Below, piece by piece: positions 35,357 to 43,320 of a stretch of DNA of 64,000 nucleotides (within the stretch, counting starts at the first letter, position 1; the number at the start of each line of letters is the position of its first letter). Both the position numbers and the translations under genes were made by a program. The notes below the pieces were generated by a model. That model saw nothing but the letters and a program-made list of their open reading frames with translations. It searched no databases and was not told where the DNA came from. This DNA comes from an uncultured Gemmataceae bacterium (GTDB lineage Bacteria > Planctomycetota > Planctomycetia > Gemmatales > Gemmataceae): NCBI GenBank assembly GCA_937923405.1, contig CALDUY010000029.1, positions 1 to 64,000 on the forward strand, given 5' to 3'.

Positions 35357-35488
35357 GCCGCGTATCCTACTATTAGCTCGTCGAATAGCAAGAGCAATTA
35401 TCATGAGAAAAACTGATAATTTGATGAAGGAGGTGTGACTTTGAAGCGATCTGGAAAGATCTACGGCCTCCCCACCGCACCGACGTGG

Positions 35489-35494
35489 TATACT
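35489..35494 (+). promoter_or_regulatory. Possible extended -10 element of the kinase gene
   Basis: TATACT is preceded by TG at the extended -10 position (TGGTATACT, 35486-35494). It lies 44 bases before the ATG at 35538, in the spacer divergent from lysR. I see no clear -35 hexamer. Confidence 0.35.
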
Positions 35495-35537
35495 CTTGCT
35501 GGCGTGACTGAATCCCACGACGGAGGAGATGCCCCTA

Positions 35538-36689
35538 ATGGCCTCCGATCCCACGATAGCTTCCCAGCTCACCGACGTCAGCCTTCCGATTGGCTGCCTC
35601 GAACGTAAACCCGTCCGTATAGACAAGTTCGAGGTGGTCCGCCACATCGCTACGGGAGGCATGGGCACCGTCTACAAGGCCCGTGATCTCGACTCCGGTC
35701 GCGACGTAGCTCTGAAGATTCTGCCCCGCGACATGGCCAGCAAGCCCTTCATGCTCGAACGCTTCAAACGGGAAGCGCGCAGCGCGGCCAAGCTGAACCA
35801 TGAAAATATCGTGCGGCTATTGGAAACCGGGGAGATTCAGGGGATTTATTACTTGGTCATGGAATTTGTCGAAGGAATCGATCTTCACGAGCACGTCAGA
35901 AAGGACGGCGTATTCGATCCCGAAGAAGCGCGACAAATTATCCTGCAAGGCGCGCAGGCCCTGAGTCACGCTCATCGACAGGGCATCGTGCATCGCGACA
36001 TCAAACCGTCCAACTTCCTGCTTCGTTGGGAAGGTGGCCAGCCGCGGGTCAAGCTGCTCGACTTCGGCTTAGCGCGCGATCGCGACGACGACGAGTTCCG
36101 AGTGACGCGAGCCGGCACCACCGTAGGCACCGTCGACTACATGTCGCCGGAGCAAGCCCGCGATTCCGGAGCCGCCGACATTCGCAGTGATCTCTACTCC
36201 CTGGGAGCCACTTGGTATCATCTGCTCTCCGGCCAGGCTCCTTTTCCCGGAGGTGGCATCGGCGAGCGGTTGTTGCGACTGATGCAGGATGAGGTGACCG
36301 ATCTCCGCGAACTCAATCCGACCATTAGCGAGGTGAATTGGCGGATAATACGTCGTCTGCTGGCCAAGAACCCCGCCGACCGGTTCCAGACTCCCGAGGA
36401 GTTGATCGCCGCTCTGGTCGAGCTGGAACACCAACTGAAGCATCCCACGGAATACAACCAGGAGGAGACCTTCCAGGAAGCATCGTCGCGGCATCTCTGG
36501 TACGCTCTGGCCACCACCGTTCTGCTGCTCCTGGGAGCCGTGGTCCTATTGCTGTGTACGCCGCGCCGACCTCCCTCGGAGATCGAGAGCAACTCTTCTA
36601 CTCTGTTGGTTCGCTCCCCCTGGATGCTTCACTTGAAATCGCCAACTTCTCCAAAGGCGTCTGTACATCCTCTCCAAGGCGGCGAATAG
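35538..36689 (+). CDS. Ser/Thr protein kinase with C-terminal TM segment
   Basis: A 383-residue Hanks-type kinase. The catalytic domain spans about 28-300: TGGMGTVYKAR, VALKILP, HRDIKPSNFLL, LDFGLARD and GTVDYMSPEQA. A single TM segment lies near 318-342 (YALATTVLLLLGAVVLLL), followed by only about 35 residues, so it lacks an obvious sensory domain outside the membrane. The ATG at 35538 has GGAGG at 35522-35526 with good spacing for its AGGAG part, while the in-frame ATG at 35529 is too close. It is divergent from lysR. Confidence 0.9.
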   Translation: MASDPTIASQLTDVSLPIGCLERKPVRIDKFEVVRHIATGGMGTVYKARDLDSGRDVALKILPRDMASKPFMLERFKREARSAAKLNHENIVRLLETGEIQGIYYLVMEFVEGIDLHEHVRKDGVFDPEEARQIILQGAQALSHAHRQGIVHRDIKPSNFLLRWEGGQPRVKLLDFGLARDRDDDEFRVTRAGTTVGTVDYMSPEQARDSGAADIRSDLYSLGATWYHLLSGQAPFPGGGIGERLLRLMQDEVTDLRELNPTISEVNWRIIRRLLAKNPADRFQTPEELIAALVELEHQLKHPTEYNQEETFQEASSRHLWYALATTVLLLLGAVVLLLCTPRRPPSEIESNSSTLLVRSPWMLHLKSPTSPKASVHPLQGGE

Positions 36690-36786
36690 ATCCGCTGGAC
36701 GGCGAAAAGCCGCTATGGTCGCTCTGCCTGTAGCTCATATCGAGAACAACAGGATTCCGACTTCGCCGCGTTGATCGAGGAGCAGC

Positions 36787-37866
36787 ATGCGTTTCGCACT
36801 CCTAGGAGAGCATCCCGACGGTTTGGCCGTGGCTCAGGCGTTGGTCGATTCGGGCCGTCATCAGATTGTCGCCGTCAGCAGCTCCCTCGATGCCGACCGC
36901 CTCCGCACGCTCGGGGAACCGCGTTACCAGCCGGATGTCGAGGAAATTCTCGCCGATCCTTCGATCGAGGCGATCGTGATGGCCGGCTCCTCCGTGACAC
37001 GCGAGCAGCAGTTGTGCCGGGCCTTGCAATCCGAGCGGGACGTTTTGTGTGTGCATCTGCAAGGCGAGAAGCCGGACCTGGCCTACGAGGCGGCCATGAT
37101 CCAGGCCGACGTGCAACGCCGCCTGACACCAATTCTGCCCGACGCGCTGCATCCGGCGATAGCTCGTTTAGCGGAGTTTGTCGATCGAGAAAATAGTCAG
37201 AATCCCATCGGTTTGTTTCGCCTACTCTCGATAGAAATTCACGCGACGGACGAGGTCGCCGTCCCCTGGGACGTGCTGCGTCGGCTGGGCGGTGAAGTGC
37301 TGGAAATTGCTGCCTTTTCCGATCGAGAATGGCTGGAATCCGGCCAGGTGCTGCTGCTCGCGGGCCGGTTCGTAACCGGCGGACTGTTTCACGCCACCCT
37401 GGTGCCTCGGCATGCCGCGTCGCTGTGCCGACTCCGCGTGTTCGGTGGCACCGGCGCGGTGACGTTGACCTTTCCACAGGGTTGGCACGGACCGGCCTTT
37501 CTCGACGTCCACGGTCAGGAGGAAGCCTGGCCAACCTGGGATCGCTGGGCCGCCTTCGTCGAGGCTTGGGAGGCCGACTGCCTCAGCTGGCAAGACGAGG
37601 TGCGTTTTCTGGAGCTGAACGAAGCGGTCCGACTCGGCGTCGAGAAACGCCGTAGTCAATCCTTGGATTACCAGGATGTCAGCGAGGAGGTCGGCTTCAA
37701 AGGCACGATGACGCTGACCGGTTGTGCCCTGTTGTGGGGCGTGTTACTGATGCTGATTGTCTCGGTCTGGGTGCCGTGGGTCGGCTGGTTGATCCTGCCG
37801 TTGCTCGTTGTCTTCATTGCCCTACAGTTCCTACGCTATCTGATCTCGCCCAAGCAGCGAACCTGA
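36787..37866 (+). CDS. Gfo/Idh/MocA-like protein with C-terminal membrane anchor
   Basis: A 359-residue protein. The first 120 residues look like a Rossmann domain of the Gfo/Idh/MocA type (MRFALLGEHPDGLAVAQALV, with VEEILADPSIEAIVMAG), but the canonical EKP catalytic triplet appears as GEKPDLAYEA with weak context. A diverged middle follows. The end (about 308-350) has two hydrophobic stretches, GCALLWGVLLMLIVSVWVPW and VGWLILPLLVVFIALQFL, forming a membrane hairpin. Membrane-anchored members of this family are unusual, and no substrate can be proposed. GAGGAG precedes the ATG. The gene converges on the LarA-like gene with an 18-base spacer. Confidence 0.65.
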   Translation: MRFALLGEHPDGLAVAQALVDSGRHQIVAVSSSLDADRLRTLGEPRYQPDVEEILADPSIEAIVMAGSSVTREQQLCRALQSERDVLCVHLQGEKPDLAYEAAMIQADVQRRLTPILPDALHPAIARLAEFVDRENSQNPIGLFRLLSIEIHATDEVAVPWDVLRRLGGEVLEIAAFSDREWLESGQVLLLAGRFVTGGLFHATLVPRHAASLCRLRVFGGTGAVTLTFPQGWHGPAFLDVHGQEEAWPTWDRWAAFVEAWEADCLSWQDEVRFLELNEAVRLGVEKRRSQSLDYQDVSEEVGFKGTMTLTGCALLWGVLLMLIVSVWVPWVGWLILPLLVVFIALQFLRYLISPKQRT

Positions 37867-37884
37867 GCGCCGTTCGCTCCAGAG

Positions 37885-39027
37885 TCACGACAGGACCACG
37901 TTGACCCGGTGGCCGTCTTGCAAGAAGATGCATTCCTGGGAAGCGTTGAGCAGGCGCTGAATCTGGGCCGGTTCCTCTAGCGGGGTAGCAAATAGATCCT
38001 CGACCAGATCGTGGCTCAGCCGACTCAACAGCGACACCCGAGCATGAGCAACGGCATGACTCCACAACAGGGCGAATTGGGAACCAGCCTGGTTCGCTTT
38101 GCGCAGCTTGGCGACCGCGGATTGTGGCTCATCGGCGTGCAGAATCATCTCCTCGGCTTTGCCTAGTTGAGGCAGCGCCTCACTGACGACGATGACCCGT
38201 CCGCCCGGAGTGACGGCCCGACTGGCCTGGGTGACGGCAGTAGCGAGGTCGGCGAAGGTATGTCGCGACGGATCGCCTGAGAGACTGACGAGGACGCAAT
38301 CGGCCCGGCGAGGCACGGCAACACGCCAACCAGCGTCGAGCTGCCGTTCCGCCTCCCGCGCCGCCTGCGAGGCACCAGCGACCACCGCCGCCAGACCGTC
38401 GCCCGCAGCAGGGATCAGCTGAACGTAAAACGGCTGTCCCAACAACCAGGCTACTTCGTTGGTGTCGTCCGTCGTGGCCTCGGCGAGATCGCCCAGCGCC
38501 GGATACAGCGCGCGTTCCGCGCCGACGTAGCCGCCCTGTAGGTCATAGCCCCGCGTAGTCAAGACAATCGCCTGATCGGCCTCGACCAGCGTGCGATTGA
38601 GGTACAGTCGTCGTCCACCTCGCGTCGTCGCCAGGTAGGCCAAGCGCTTGCGGTCACTGGCGTCGTGCTCCTCGACCTGAGCTTCTTCGAGATGTTCGGG
38701 CAAGTCGTCGATCCAATCGTTGGAGATGCCCGGTTCCGCGCCGAGCAGCGACACCGCCTCCGGAGCAATGCCGGCGGCGACCAGATCTTCTAACAGCGCG
38801 ATCAGCAACTCCGACAACCCAGGATGACGGACGTCGATGACGATGGCCAGGTGATCGTCCGGGGTCAGTGCCCGGCGGAGAGGCGGAAACTCGAACGGTT
38901 GGACCAGAGCCTGACGCAGGGCCGCCACTGGATCGGTCAGCCGCGTCGGACCGCGATGAGCCGTTAATAGGCGCTCGCCGTGCAACTCTAGCGTCACTCG
39001 CTGTCGGCCAAATTCCACCTCGATCAT
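37885..39027 (-). CDS. LarA-like (DUF2088) protein
   Basis: A 380-residue protein resembling the nickel-pincer lactate racemase family LarA/DUF2088. It has the N-terminal core strand DDHLAIVIDVRHPGLSELL, a histidine in EEHDASDRKRLAYL comparable to the first LarA active-site His, and LYLNRTLVEADQAIVLTT. The later LarA block containing the pincer lysine and another histidine reads GYDLQGGYVGAERALYPAL here and lacks them. It may therefore be a non-racemase paralogue. No larB, larC or larE genes lie nearby. GGGAG is about eight bases before the ATG. It is divergent from the aldehyde dehydrogenase gene. Confidence 0.7.
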   Translation of the reverse strand: MIEVEFGRQRVTLELHGERLLTAHRGPTRLTDPVAALRQALVQPFEFPPLRRALTPDDHLAIVIDVRHPGLSELLIALLEDLVAAGIAPEAVSLLGAEPGISNDWIDDLPEHLEEAQVEEHDASDRKRLAYLATTRGGRRLYLNRTLVEADQAIVLTTRGYDLQGGYVGAERALYPALGDLAEATTDDTNEVAWLLGQPFYVQLIPAAGDGLAAVVAGASQAAREAERQLDAGWRVAVPRRADCVLVSLSGDPSRHTFADLATAVTQASRAVTPGGRVIVVSEALPQLGKAEEMILHADEPQSAVAKLRKANQAGSQFALLWSHAVAHARVSLLSRLSHDLVEDLFATPLEEPAQIQRLLNASQECIFLQDGHRVNVVLS

Positions 39028-39059
39028 ATTGGCGCTCCCAGGAACGAAGCAGGCATTTC

Positions 39060-39068
39060 TGGTATAAT
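39060..39068 (+). promoter_or_regulatory. Extended -10 promoter element of the aldehyde dehydrogenase gene
   Basis: TGGTATAAT matches the extended -10 consensus TGnTATAAT and lies 48 bases before the ATG at 39117, within the 89-base divergent spacer. No good -35 hexamer is visible at 17 bases, which is usual for extended -10 promoters. Confidence 0.5.
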
Positions 39069-39116
39069 ACGCACAAACTAGTCTCTCGCTTCGCTTAGGC
39101 GTCCAGGAGTTCTCAT

Positions 39117-40628
39117 ATGGCAGCTATCGTCGATCGCATCGTGGGAAGGAATCTCATCGCGGGCCATTGGCTAGTTGCTTCAGGGGATCGCTTCGAGAGT
39201 CGAAGTCCGGCCAATCGCGACGAGGTGATCGGCCTGTTTCCCTCGAGTTCCCCCTCGACGGTAGAGGAGGCCGTCGCCGCTGCCCGCGCCGCCTACCCGG
39301 CCTGGCGGCGCACCAGCCGGATTCTCCGCGCCGAACTGTTCGACAACCTGGCTCAGCTGGTCAAGCGCGAGACGGACAATCTGGCCGAATTGATGGCTCG
39401 CGAATGTGGCAAGGTCATCACCGAGTGTCGCGCCGAAGTCATCGAAGGTTTGCACATGATCCAGTACGTCTTCGGCACTGGGCGCATGCCATGCGGCGAC
39501 GTGCTGGCCAGCGAGATCGCCGAGAAGGACGCCTTCATGCGGCGGAAACCCTGGGGCGTGGTCGCGGTCATCACGCCTTGGAACTTCCCCTTCGCCGTGC
39601 CGTTGTGGATGCTCGGCCCGAGCCTCGTCGAAGGCAACACCGCCGTGTTCAAACCGTCCGAGGATACGCCGGCGATCGGTCAGCGACTCGTCGAGCTGTT
39701 CCTCGAAGCCGGCTTTCCTCCGGGAGTCATCAATCTGGTACATGGCGATGGCAACGTCGGCGAAGCTCTGGTCCGCAACAAAGAAGTCAACGTGGTGCTG
39801 TTCACTGGCAGCTGGGAGGTTGGCTCGCACATCCAGCAAGTGTCCGCCGGCTTCCACGATCGCATTGTCGCCGCCGAGATGGGTAGCAAAAGCGCGGTCA
39901 TCGTCTGCGCCGATGCCAAACTCGATCTCGCCGTCAACGCGGTCCTCATCAGCGCCTTCAAAACCAGCGGCCAGCGCTGCGTCAGTGCCGGTCGAGCGAT
40001 CGTGCATGAGTCGCTGGTCGAGAAGTTCTCGCAAGCCCTGGTCGAGAAGGCGAAACGGCTGCGGATCGGCAACCCGCTGGAGGCCATCAACTTCACCGGA
40101 CCAGTCATCCACGAAGCGGCGCTGAACAAGATCGAAAAGTACAACCGGCTGGCCCGCGAAGAGGGGGGCCAGATGTTTCTGCAGGGCCAGCGCCTGACGG
40201 ACAACGGTCGTGTCAACGGCTGCTTTCTTTCACCGACGATCTACCAGATGGAAGCGCGGCCGGGAGTACGCTGTATCCGCGAAGAGGTGTTCGGCCCGCA
40301 CTTGGCGATTCTTCCGTTTCGCACCAACGAAGAGGCAGCCCAGATTTACAACGATACCGACTACGGCTTGTCGATGGCGGTCATCACCGAAGACTACCGG
40401 GCGATGCGCTTCTTCCGTGAGGAGTGCGAGTTCGGCATGGGCTACGTCAACCTGCCGTGCATCGGCGCGGAAGTGCATTTACCTTTTGGCGGAGTGAAAA
40501 AGAGCGGTAATGGGCATCCATCGGCGGCCGGCCTCGTCGAGACGGTCACGCACAAGATCGCCTGGACGGTCAATCACGGCCAAGAGATCAAGATGGCCCA
40601 GGGACTGACTACAGATGTAGAAGGGTGA
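39117..40628 (+). CDS. Aldehyde dehydrogenase family protein
   Basis: A 503-residue NAD(P)+-dependent aldehyde dehydrogenase. The catalytic cysteine is C288 in TSGQRCVSAG and the general base E254 in AAEMGSKSA. The oxyanion asparagine lies in TPWNFPFAVP, the cofactor lysine in AVFKPSEDTP, and the C-terminal motif is LPFGGVKKSGNG. The substrate is not determined. A class III aminotransferase gene follows 102 bases downstream on the same strand, which suggests a transaminase/semialdehyde-dehydrogenase couple such as one for an omega-amino acid. AGGAG sits seven bases before the ATG. Confidence 0.92.
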   Translation: MAAIVDRIVGRNLIAGHWLVASGDRFESRSPANRDEVIGLFPSSSPSTVEEAVAAARAAYPAWRRTSRILRAELFDNLAQLVKRETDNLAELMARECGKVITECRAEVIEGLHMIQYVFGTGRMPCGDVLASEIAEKDAFMRRKPWGVVAVITPWNFPFAVPLWMLGPSLVEGNTAVFKPSEDTPAIGQRLVELFLEAGFPPGVINLVHGDGNVGEALVRNKEVNVVLFTGSWEVGSHIQQVSAGFHDRIVAAEMGSKSAVIVCADAKLDLAVNAVLISAFKTSGQRCVSAGRAIVHESLVEKFSQALVEKAKRLRIGNPLEAINFTGPVIHEAALNKIEKYNRLAREEGGQMFLQGQRLTDNGRVNGCFLSPTIYQMEARPGVRCIREEVFGPHLAILPFRTNEEAAQIYNDTDYGLSMAVITEDYRAMRFFREECEFGMGYVNLPCIGAEVHLPFGGVKKSGNGHPSAAGLVETVTHKIAWTVNHGQEIKMAQGLTTDVEG

Positions 40629-40730
40629 CGCGACGCTGCCGGAGACGCGCTAAGGTGGAACGTCAGGGCAGGAAGTGAAGTTCCGCCGTGGGAGGACGAC
40701 CACGGCTATTCAGCGAAAAGGAGATCGATA

Positions 40731-42089
40731 ATGTGGCTATTTGACGATCGACCCGTGCCACAGCTGCGCACGGCCATTCCTGGCCCCAAAGCGCAAGCCT
40801 TGCTGGAACGCGACAAACGCTATACCTCGCCGTCGTACACGCGCGTCTATCCGTTGGTGTGCGAACGAGGCTCCGGCGCGGTCATCGAGGACGTGGACGG
40901 GAATCTGTTTCTGGACTTCACCGCTGGCATCGCGGTCAATGCCACGGGGCACTGTCATCCGCGCGTCGTCGAGGCGATCACCGACCAGGCGAACAAACTG
41001 CTGCACATGTCCGGCACGGATTTTTACTATCAGCCGCAAATCGACCTGGCCCAGAAACTGGCCGAGGCGGGACCGTGGCCAGGCAAGCGGCGTGTCTTCT
41101 TCACTAATTCCGGGGCCGAAGCTCTGGAAGCCGCTCTCAAGCTGGCTCGCTGGCACACCAAACGGCCACGCGCCCTGGCCTTCTTCGGCGCTTTCCACGG
41201 ACGCACCTACGGGGCGATGTCGCTGTCTGGGTCGAAGCTGGTGCATCGCAAAGGCTTCGCGCCGCTGGTGCCCGACATCCACCACGTCCCCTACCCCAAA
41301 GGATGCGGTCCCTGCCTCGACGCGCTGAGTTGCTCCTGCGTGCGGCAGATCGAAGAAACGGTGCTGAAGCGCATCGCTCCACCCGACGAGGTGGCCGCCG
41401 TCTTCGTCGAGCCGATCCAGGGAGAAGGTGGCTACAACGTTCCGCCGCCGGGCTTTTTGCCCGCCCTCCGCGCCTTATGTGATCGTTACGGGATCTTGCT
41501 TGTCGCCGATGAGGTGCAGTCGGGCATGGGCCGCACTGGCAAGATGTTCGCCATCGAGCATTGGGGCGTGCAGCCCGACATCATCTGCCTGGCCAAGGGC
41601 ATCGCCAGCGGCTTGCCCCTCGGCGCGATCATCGCTCGCGAGGAGGTAATGAACTGGCCGCCCGGCAGTCATGCCAGCACCTTTGGCGGCAATCCAGTCA
41701 GCTGTCGCGCTGCTCTGGCCACCCTCGAACTGCTGGAGTCGGGCTATATGGCCAATGCGACGGAGCGCGGCGAACAGTTGCGGCGTGGTTTATTGCAGCT
41801 CAAACGCGATCACGAAGTCATCGGCGATGTGCGCGGCATCGGCCTGATGATGGCGATGGAGTTGGTGTCCAGCCGCGATCCCTACACTCTCGCGCCGAAA
41901 TTACGCGACGACCTGGTTCAGGCCGCCTTCGAGCAAGGTTTGCTGCTGTTGGGCTGCGGCGAAAGCGCCATCCGCTTCTGTCCACCGTTGTGCATCAGCG
42001 AGCAACAAGTCGACCGCGCCTTGGAAATTCTCGCGGGTTTGTTGCAGAGTCATTCGACCACCGTGGCCAGCGCGGCGTTGGCCTCCTGA
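40731..42089 (+). CDS. Class III aminotransferase (PLP-dependent)
   Basis: A 452-residue fold-type I aminotransferase. The PLP Schiff-base lysine is K289 in CLAKGIASGLPLG, the ring-nitrogen aspartate D260 is in VADEVQSGMGRTGK, and phosphate-site residues lie in TNSGAEALEAALKLAR and HASTFGGNPVS. The family includes acetylornithine, 4-aminobutyrate and lysine aminotransferases as well as some racemases, and the exact substrate is not resolvable. The cysteine-bearing stretch GCGPCLDALSCSC is noteworthy. Its neighbour upstream is an aldehyde dehydrogenase, consistent with amine catabolism. AAAGGAG is about seven bases before the ATG. Confidence 0.9.
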   Translation: MWLFDDRPVPQLRTAIPGPKAQALLERDKRYTSPSYTRVYPLVCERGSGAVIEDVDGNLFLDFTAGIAVNATGHCHPRVVEAITDQANKLLHMSGTDFYYQPQIDLAQKLAEAGPWPGKRRVFFTNSGAEALEAALKLARWHTKRPRALAFFGAFHGRTYGAMSLSGSKLVHRKGFAPLVPDIHHVPYPKGCGPCLDALSCSCVRQIEETVLKRIAPPDEVAAVFVEPIQGEGGYNVPPPGFLPALRALCDRYGILLVADEVQSGMGRTGKMFAIEHWGVQPDIICLAKGIASGLPLGAIIAREEVMNWPPGSHASTFGGNPVSCRAALATLELLESGYMANATERGEQLRRGLLQLKRDHEVIGDVRGIGLMMAMELVSSRDPYTLAPKLRDDLVQAAFEQGLLLLGCGESAIRFCPPLCISEQQVDRALEILAGLLQSHSTTVASAALAS

Positions 42090-42096
42090 GCGAAAC

Positions 42097-43077
42097 TCAG
42101 ACATTCTTGACGACAAGCTGCCGTCCGCAGGCCGCCGCCCCGATGAAGCCGGCGTCGGTGCCGAGTTGGGCGTAGCGGATCTCGGTATTCTCCGCCGGCA
42201 CCGGAAAGGCCAACTCGCGAACATGAGCGCGAATGCGTTGGAGGAACGGCTCGCCCGCTGCGGTCATGCCTCCACCGAAGACCACCATATCCGGATCGAT
42301 CGTGTGCATGACGTTCATCGCGCCGATGGCCAGATAGTAGGCCGTCTCTTCGACGAGGCGCGCGGCCAGCTCATCGCCGTTCGCTGCGGCCTGGAACACG
42401 TCGCGGGCCGTCAGTTCGCCGAAACGCTGCAACAGATCACGCAACGTCGAGGGACCAGGAATCTCGTTCAGAGCCTCGTGAGCGCGTTTGACCACGGCGG
42501 TAGCGCTGGCGTAGGCCTCCAGACAGCCGAACCGTCCACAGCCACACTGCCGCGGACGAGTCATCTCAATTTTGGTGTGGCCCAGCTCGGCTCCGTGGCT
42601 GTGTCGGCCCTCCAGTACCTTGCCCTCGATGACGATGCCGCCGCCGACTCCGGTGCCCAGTGTGAATAGCGCCATGCTGGCCACCTCCTTGCCGGCACCG
42701 GCCCAGTATTCTCCCATCGCGGCAGCGTTGGCATCGTTCTGAAACGCCGTCGGGATGCCGAACACCCTGTAGACGTGATCGCGTACCGGGACGTTCTTCC
42801 ACGGGCGCAGGTTGGGCGGATCCAAGATCATGCCGCCGGGAATGTCCATTAGGCCGGGAGTGGCGACACCGATGGCGGCGATGTCGCTGAGCTGCAGCCC
42901 CGCCGCCGTCACCGCCTGGCGAATGGTCTCGCACATCCGCTCCAGGCCAAACTCTTGCCCCCGATGTGCCTCGGTCGGCAAGCTCACTGCGGACAGCGGA
43001 CGTCCGGCATCGTCGACGACACCGGCCTTCATCGTTGTTCCACCAACGTCCAGGCCAACATAGCGTGCGTTGTTCAT
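42097..43077 (-). CDS. ROK family sugar kinase (glucokinase-like)
   Basis: A 326-residue ROK kinase that probably phosphorylates glucose or a related hexose with ATP. The ATP phosphate motif is GLDVGGTTMKAG at the N-terminus. The catalytic aspartate is in AFQNDANAAAMGE. The zinc-binding ROK signature is GCGRFGCLEAYAS, preceded by ELGHTKIE, and FTLGTGVGGGIV is also present. The open frame extends 34 residues upstream into repeat DNA, so I start at the ATG at 43077 (an ATG at 43083 is also possible). No DNA-binding N-terminal domain is present, so it is a kinase rather than a ROK repressor. It converges on the aminotransferase gene with seven bases between them. Confidence 0.9.
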   Translation of the reverse strand: MNNARYVGLDVGGTTMKAGVVDDAGRPLSAVSLPTEAHRGQEFGLERMCETIRQAVTAAGLQLSDIAAIGVATPGLMDIPGGMILDPPNLRPWKNVPVRDHVYRVFGIPTAFQNDANAAAMGEYWAGAGKEVASMALFTLGTGVGGGIVIEGKVLEGRHSHGAELGHTKIEMTRPRQCGCGRFGCLEAYASATAVVKRAHEALNEIPGPSTLRDLLQRFGELTARDVFQAAANGDELAARLVEETAYYLAIGAMNVMHTIDPDMVVFGGGMTAAGEPFLQRIRAHVRELAFPVPAENTEIRYAQLGTDAGFIGAAACGRQLVVKNV

Positions 43078-43130
43078 GCGCATGGTGTACGAACTAACGC
43101 CGACGTGGGCGAGTGGTGGCGGGGTGTCCG

Positions 43131-43296
43131 CGTTTCCGAGCCGGCTGCGTCCGCGTTTCCGAGCCGCCGACGTCCGCATTTCCGAGCCGGCAGCGTCAGC
43201 TGCCGGAGCCTGCGTGAACCTCCGAGGGCTGACGCCCCCGGCTCGGAACGTGTCGTTTCCGAGCCGGCTGCGTCCGCGTTTCCGAGCCGCCGACGT
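43131..43296. repeat. Repeat-rich spacer: TTTCCGAGCCG arrays with a palindromic core
   Basis: A 43-base sequence at 43131-43173 recurs exactly at 43254-43296, and each contains two TTTCCGAGCCG units. Between them is a self-complementary stretch (GAGGGCTGACGCCC, 43223-43236) related to the 22.8-kb and 27.4-kb repeats, plus CAGCGTCAGCTGCCGG. The spacer lies between the ROK kinase start and the stop of the ECF fusion gene. Confidence 0.9.
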
Positions 43297-43320
43297 GAGT
43301 CGGCGGAGTCTCCCCGAAGG

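Noticed and set aside
39180..40112. A 310-residue minus-strand frame inside the aldehyde dehydrogenase gene
   Set aside because: The plus strand has catalytic Cys, Glu and cofactor motifs in the right order; the antisense frame has none.
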